Source of the DNA: Lithospermum erythrorhizon
Lineage: Eukaryota > Streptophyta > Magnoliopsida > Boraginales > Boraginaceae
DNA length: 64,000 nt
Reading direction: 5' to 3'
NCBI GenBank assembly: GCA_019722365.1
Contig: JADFUC010000776.1
Location: 930,001 to 994,000 of the forward strand
Part shown: piece by piece, positions 60,882 to 64,000 of the stretch
Position numbering within the stretch: position 1 is the first letter of the stretch
Layout of the letters: each line of letters opens with the position of its first letter
The notes under the pieces: generated by a model
What the model was told of the DNA's origin: nothing
The model's database searches: none
Seen by the model: only the letters and a program-made list of their open reading frames with translations
Translations under genes and position numbers: made by a program

Positions 60882-60922
60882 TGAATGACAATGTGGTTTG
60901 AATGACAATGTGGTTTGAATGA
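60882..60922 (+). repeat. 17-bp tandem repeat, about 2.4 units
   Basis: TGAATGACAATGTGGTT occurs at 60882-60898 and 60899-60915, with a partial third unit (TGAATGACAA). Looser relatives (GAATGACAATTTGGATG at 60841) precede it. It lies in the 3' flank of the GRF-like gene. Confidence 0.75.
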
Positions 60923-60929
60923 CAAGTTT

Positions 60930-62200
60930 TGCAATGGCAATGGCAAATCATATTCATTAATAGTCAAAAGAGTGTTATAACATGTTATACATTCTGAATG
61001 AACAACCAAGGTTGGATTTTGCCTCAGATTGCATTAGAAAACATTGTTCATTGTCGAACATAGAAAATATAATAGACACCTAGGGAGTTCCGTTTGTTCC
61101 ATAAGTGTTCTTGCTTCGTGCATTTGGAATCTAGTATGAATTTAATCGTAGTAATTACCAATTAAATACGTCTCAGTTCTCAAAATAATGTAAATTAGTA
61201 AACATAAAATGACAAATGTATGAATACGAAATTGCTTACATTTTGATAGGCGAGTTGAACCCAATTCCCCACGAAGCCTCGCGTGATTGCCCCTCGAGAT
61301 CTCTCGATGCTTGTTCAGAGAAAGATGTCATCTAGATTGCAGAGAAGCGAATAGGAACTTGAGCTTTGCTGGGGTGGGGATGAAATGAGAGTGGAAGAAA
61401 AATTCTTGAATTCTTCCAAGAGAGCGGTATCGTTAGAGGGGGTGGAGGTTTTATTATGATTCTTGTGGTCATGAAAAACCTAATCTGCTTAAATACAGTC
61501 ACGAAATTAAAACGTTATGGCTAAATAAAAGAAATCAGGTTGCTCGTTAAAGCAATTAGACCGTTATGAGCCTACAATTAGATAATGAGTTACTGAGTGA
61601 GTTGTTCTATTTTTAATTAACTTAACAAGTCAATTAAAATACTAATCATTATCGAATAAAACTTATCAGTTATTAAATACGATCCTGATTGCTTAATTAA
61701 ACTTGAAGTTTAACCAATTGATGTTCGTGACATATATATTTGACAAATATATAAATATTGAAATACATTTCTCAATATACAAATCTCGTTAATTTCATTC
61801 ATGAAATATTATTCGAATATCATTATGTGTGTGGCCCACAGGCTCGGATAATAGTAATTGTATAATAATAATAATTGACCAATTACTATTATTACAGATA
61901 ATAGTAAGATCTAGCAATCGCTAACCCTTAAGTATCGCGAAACCACGCATTAGTAATATCATTACTAAGGTGAGCGCTCATTCCCGATAATCACGTTTAA
62001 CCAACCCGGTAAATGAATTGATACCGCAATTATGCAAGCGGAGCACGATAAAAGGGAATAGGTACCGTTGATTCCAGCCAGCATTCTTGTGAGCTTACAA
62101 CAGCTCTTTGTTCGCGTGGGAGGATCAGCTGTCTGATTCGGACAACCTTGACGATCTCGACATCGGATTAGGACTTCATTTTACATCTTCTTCATATGAA
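60930..62200. other. intergenic, no gene recognised; possible retrotransposon flank at 61700-62130
   Basis: 61440-61900 is AT-rich, with (ATA)n around 61862-61875. An inverted pair, AATAGTAATTG/CAATTACTATT, lies near 61850-61900. From 61900 to 62130 the composition changes to balanced, resembling LTR-type sequence, but no paired LTR or primer-binding site is seen. No protein-like frame is supported. Confidence 0.35.
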
Positions 62201-62249
62201 ATGGTTGTATGGATTCCTTTGCCACAGTTTGCGGTGTTCTTACATTCCT

Positions 62250-62520
62250 TGTTGAAGTAGTGGCCGCTTCCCTCTTGTGAGACGGACCACTCCTGCTTGG
62301 TGAAGCGGCCTTGACTTCGTACCTCTTGGTGAGCGCCGCTTCCAGCACCCCTTATTGTGGCGCCCTCCCCTCTTGGTAAGCGGTGGCCACTTCCTGCTGG
62401 TGAGCGGTGGGCGTGAAGCCACTTCCTCTTTGCCCAAGAGGGTGGCGGTAAAGCCTCCTGCTGCGAGGCGATGGGCGATAAACCACTTTCCCTGCTGGCG
62501 AAGCGTGGTTGATGAAACAA
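62250..62520. repeat. GC-rich minisatellite, units of about 30-40 bp with core CTTCCTCTTGGTGAGCGGTGG
   Basis: Variants of the core recur: CTTCCCTCTTGTGAGACGG (62270), TCCTGCTTGGTGAAGCGGCC (about 62290), TACCTCTTGGTGAGCGCCG (about 62320), CCCCTCTTGGTAAGCGGTGG (about 62370) and TTCCTGCTGGTGAGCGGTGG (about 62391). The later ones are CTTCCTCTTTGCCCAAGAGG (about 62422), TCCTGCTGCGAGGCGATGG (about 62455) and TTTCCCTGCTGGCGAAGCG (about 62487). On the reverse strand the array is open in more than one frame and yields short repeated peptides such as PPLTSRKW/PPLTKR. It abuts the MULE relic. Confidence 0.65.
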
Positions 62521-62814
62521 CATTCTTCCACACCCCAACATCAAGCCGGTGTATACCAACTTAATTGCCATGCTCATGGCTATGACGCTCTTCCCAACAT
62601 CGACGGTGTATTGAGTCGCCACAGTTTTCGCCTCATCCAGGAGCACATTCCATTGTTGCTTTCTAAAGAAAGCGCTTTTCTACGCCCGTCCTACGTCGAA
62701 AATCTTCTTAATTTTAACGCGGTGGTCCTTCTTTTTAGGCATTCGTCACCTTACATCTGCTTATTCTTTCCGTAAAACACAGTCACAATAAATCTCGGCG
62801 TTGTGATGATTGGC

Positions 62815-63530
62815 TTATCCTGCCTCTGGGCCAGGAATTAAAAGGCTAGCTATTGTTATTACCTGGCGTCCCAGCCTCAAACATTTAAAGGGAAAGTAAG
62901 CCACCATGCCGCTATTTTTTGGGCTGCGTACTCTATGACCCGGTACCAGGCGAGTCACTTTGTGTGCTTTTCGTATTGCTAAAGCTGGCCTTGCTTCGAT
63001 TCTTGTTTGTTGGTTGATCTTCTTAAAGAACATCTCTTATAGTTGTCCCTAATGTTCCTTCTTTGAAATTCTGATAAATATGTTGACGCAGTTCAGCTTT
63101 ACCGCGTCGAGCTTATTTCTTAATCTCATACCAACCTACAATGGTAAAATGTAAAATTTACTTCATCCTTTACTCAAATAATGCAAATGCGTAAAAATCA
63201 AGTCATAGGACTAACCTTTTGTTTTGTGAATGGCAAACTAAATAACGATCGCTTTATGTTTAAGTCACGTGAGCCTTCGAGAACGATGCATTGTTTGCGG
63301 TCTCTTTCTACACCAACAGCCCGTACGGTGGCCACCAACCATTATTGGGATCCAATGCTACTGCTGCCAGTAATTGGGACTTGTAAAACCCCTTGGTATG
63401 ACAAATCCCAGGCTATTTTGCAACCCGGCCATGGAATCCTTGCCAATGGTTTGAGAGGCAAGCAATACAACCTGCTTGAAGATTGGATCTTTGTAATGGA
63501 TGTGATGGTGGATCAAAAATCAATATAACA
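62815..63530 (-). mobile_element. MULE (Mutator-like) transposase relic
   Basis: Reverse-strand frame at 63311-63395 gives KGFYKSQLLAAVALDPNN and GWWPPYG. These match the transposase signature of Mutator-like elements just after the first catalytic Asp ('LKG.F.GQLL.AVALD.NN..WP.A'). Just upstream (63400-63530), across frames, are pieces like a GCK...LD region where the family has 'GCRPFIGLDG'. Downstream, 62815-63033 contains RVRSPKNSGMVAYFPFKCLR, which loosely resembles the region leading into the CxC...H SWIM zinc finger, but the metal ligands are not intact. The distance between these blocks is shorter than in a complete transposase and frames are broken. The family call rests mainly on the first block. 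Confidence 0.6.
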
Positions 63531-63539
63531 AGAACTTCG

Positions 63540-64000
63540 AGGATGTGCTGCAGCTCCTTTACTGATAAGTGTCGATCGACTTATATTTTCAGCCTTGATC
63601 TCCGTTAATTTCTTGAGGCGCTTCTCTCTTGTTTTTCTGGCTCGATTGTTCTTATCTTAATGTAAGAAGCATCGTCTACAAAAGACCTACAAAGCATTAA
63701 CAAATTATTAAATTTAGTAAATATAAAACATAGTTAAGCAAAGAGACATAATAGTAAAAATACCTTAATTCTTTGATGTGTGCGGGGTGGTAACCTCAGC
63801 TTTCCACTTGAGTACTTTTTGCCAAAAAGTGCTATTACATAGATGTATTCTCGAAAATGCGGACGCTTGTATGTCACAACCACTCTCTTAAGCGACCCAG
63901 TCGCTATCTCAGTGGCAGGTCCTTAGAAATCCATACGGTAAACTGAGGATATCATTACACAGCTATGTAACATCATTCTTTGATAACCATAATGGTTTTT
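63540..64000 (-). other. Possible upstream coding piece of the MULE or another gene
   Basis: On the reverse strand 63760-63915 gives RVVVTYKRPHFREYIYVIAL followed by FGKKYSSGKLRLPPRTHQRI, an open and protein-like stretch of about 45 codons. It could belong to the N-terminal part of the MULE protein or to an unrelated exon that continues past the window. I recognise no motif. Confidence 0.25.

Noticed and set aside
62176..62646. 156-codon reverse ORF, the longest in the window
   Set aside because: Its middle runs through the minisatellite and the protein shows only degenerate repeats there; the N-terminal part (LLDEAKTVATQYTVDVGKSV) matched no family I know, so it is not called as a gene.
1..64000. 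tRNA, rRNA genes and CRISPR arrays
   Set aside because: No cloverleaf with an intact T-loop GTTCRANNC context, no rRNA core words and no regularly spaced identical repeats were found.

Overview
The window is nuclear DNA of a flowering plant, almost certainly a eudicot. It is AT-rich. The recognisable proteins are plant types: a TIC32-like dehydrogenase, a fasciclin-like arabinogalactan protein, B3 domains, a GRF zinc-finger protein, and a MIR319-like foldback. Where genes have introns, plausible GT-AG sites can be read. Transposon relics of plant families (LINE, Helitron, MULE, Stowaway) make up much of the rest. There is no bacterial-type organisation.

One caution applies throughout. Almost every recognisable coding region is cut by one- or two-base insertions and deletions every 10 to 40 codons. 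Two 3.3-kb copies of the same sequence (10.5-13.9 kb and 30.3-33.6 kb) differ by many similar small indels. Either most of the window is decayed, or it comes from an assembly of uncorrected long reads. The sequence alone cannot separate these, so 'pseudogene' calls are conditional and exact protein sequences cannot be trusted.

Layout: 0-2.5 kb is a LINE reverse transcriptase relic (+). 3.7-4.95 kb is an intronless SLU7 splicing-factor copy (-). 5-10.5 kb is mostly unassigned, with a His-rich small ORF and a GC-rich island. 10.5-13.9 kb is duplication copy A, holding an unrecognised reverse-strand gene remnant and a minisatellite. 14-22.7 kb is AT-rich, with a GATCATGAG tandem repeat at 15.3 kb and a 17-bp inverted repeat spanning 17.05-18.47 kb. 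22.75-23.82 kb is a cytosolic HSP70 fragment (+). 27.7-29.8 kb is a second, poorer LINE relic. 30.3-33.6 kb is duplication copy B. 33.6-37.7 kb is unassigned. 37.7-37.9 kb is a MIR319-like hairpin (+).

The right half is the more gene-like part. It holds a fasciclin-like AGP gene (41.6-42.7 kb, +), a TIC32-like short-chain dehydrogenase lacking its N-terminal exons (43.3-44.5 kb, +), a two-domain B3 gene (48.8-49.5 kb, +), and unidentified spliced exons (51.3-52.0 kb, -). It also holds a spliced Helitron-type protein (54.6-58.5 kb, -), a small GRF zinc-finger/transmembrane gene (60.3-60.8 kb, +), and a MULE transposase relic (62.8-63.5 kb, -) beside a GC-rich minisatellite (62.25-62.52 kb). 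No operon-like or pathway-level link joins these genes. The window reads as a transposon-rich intergenic region with scattered single genes.
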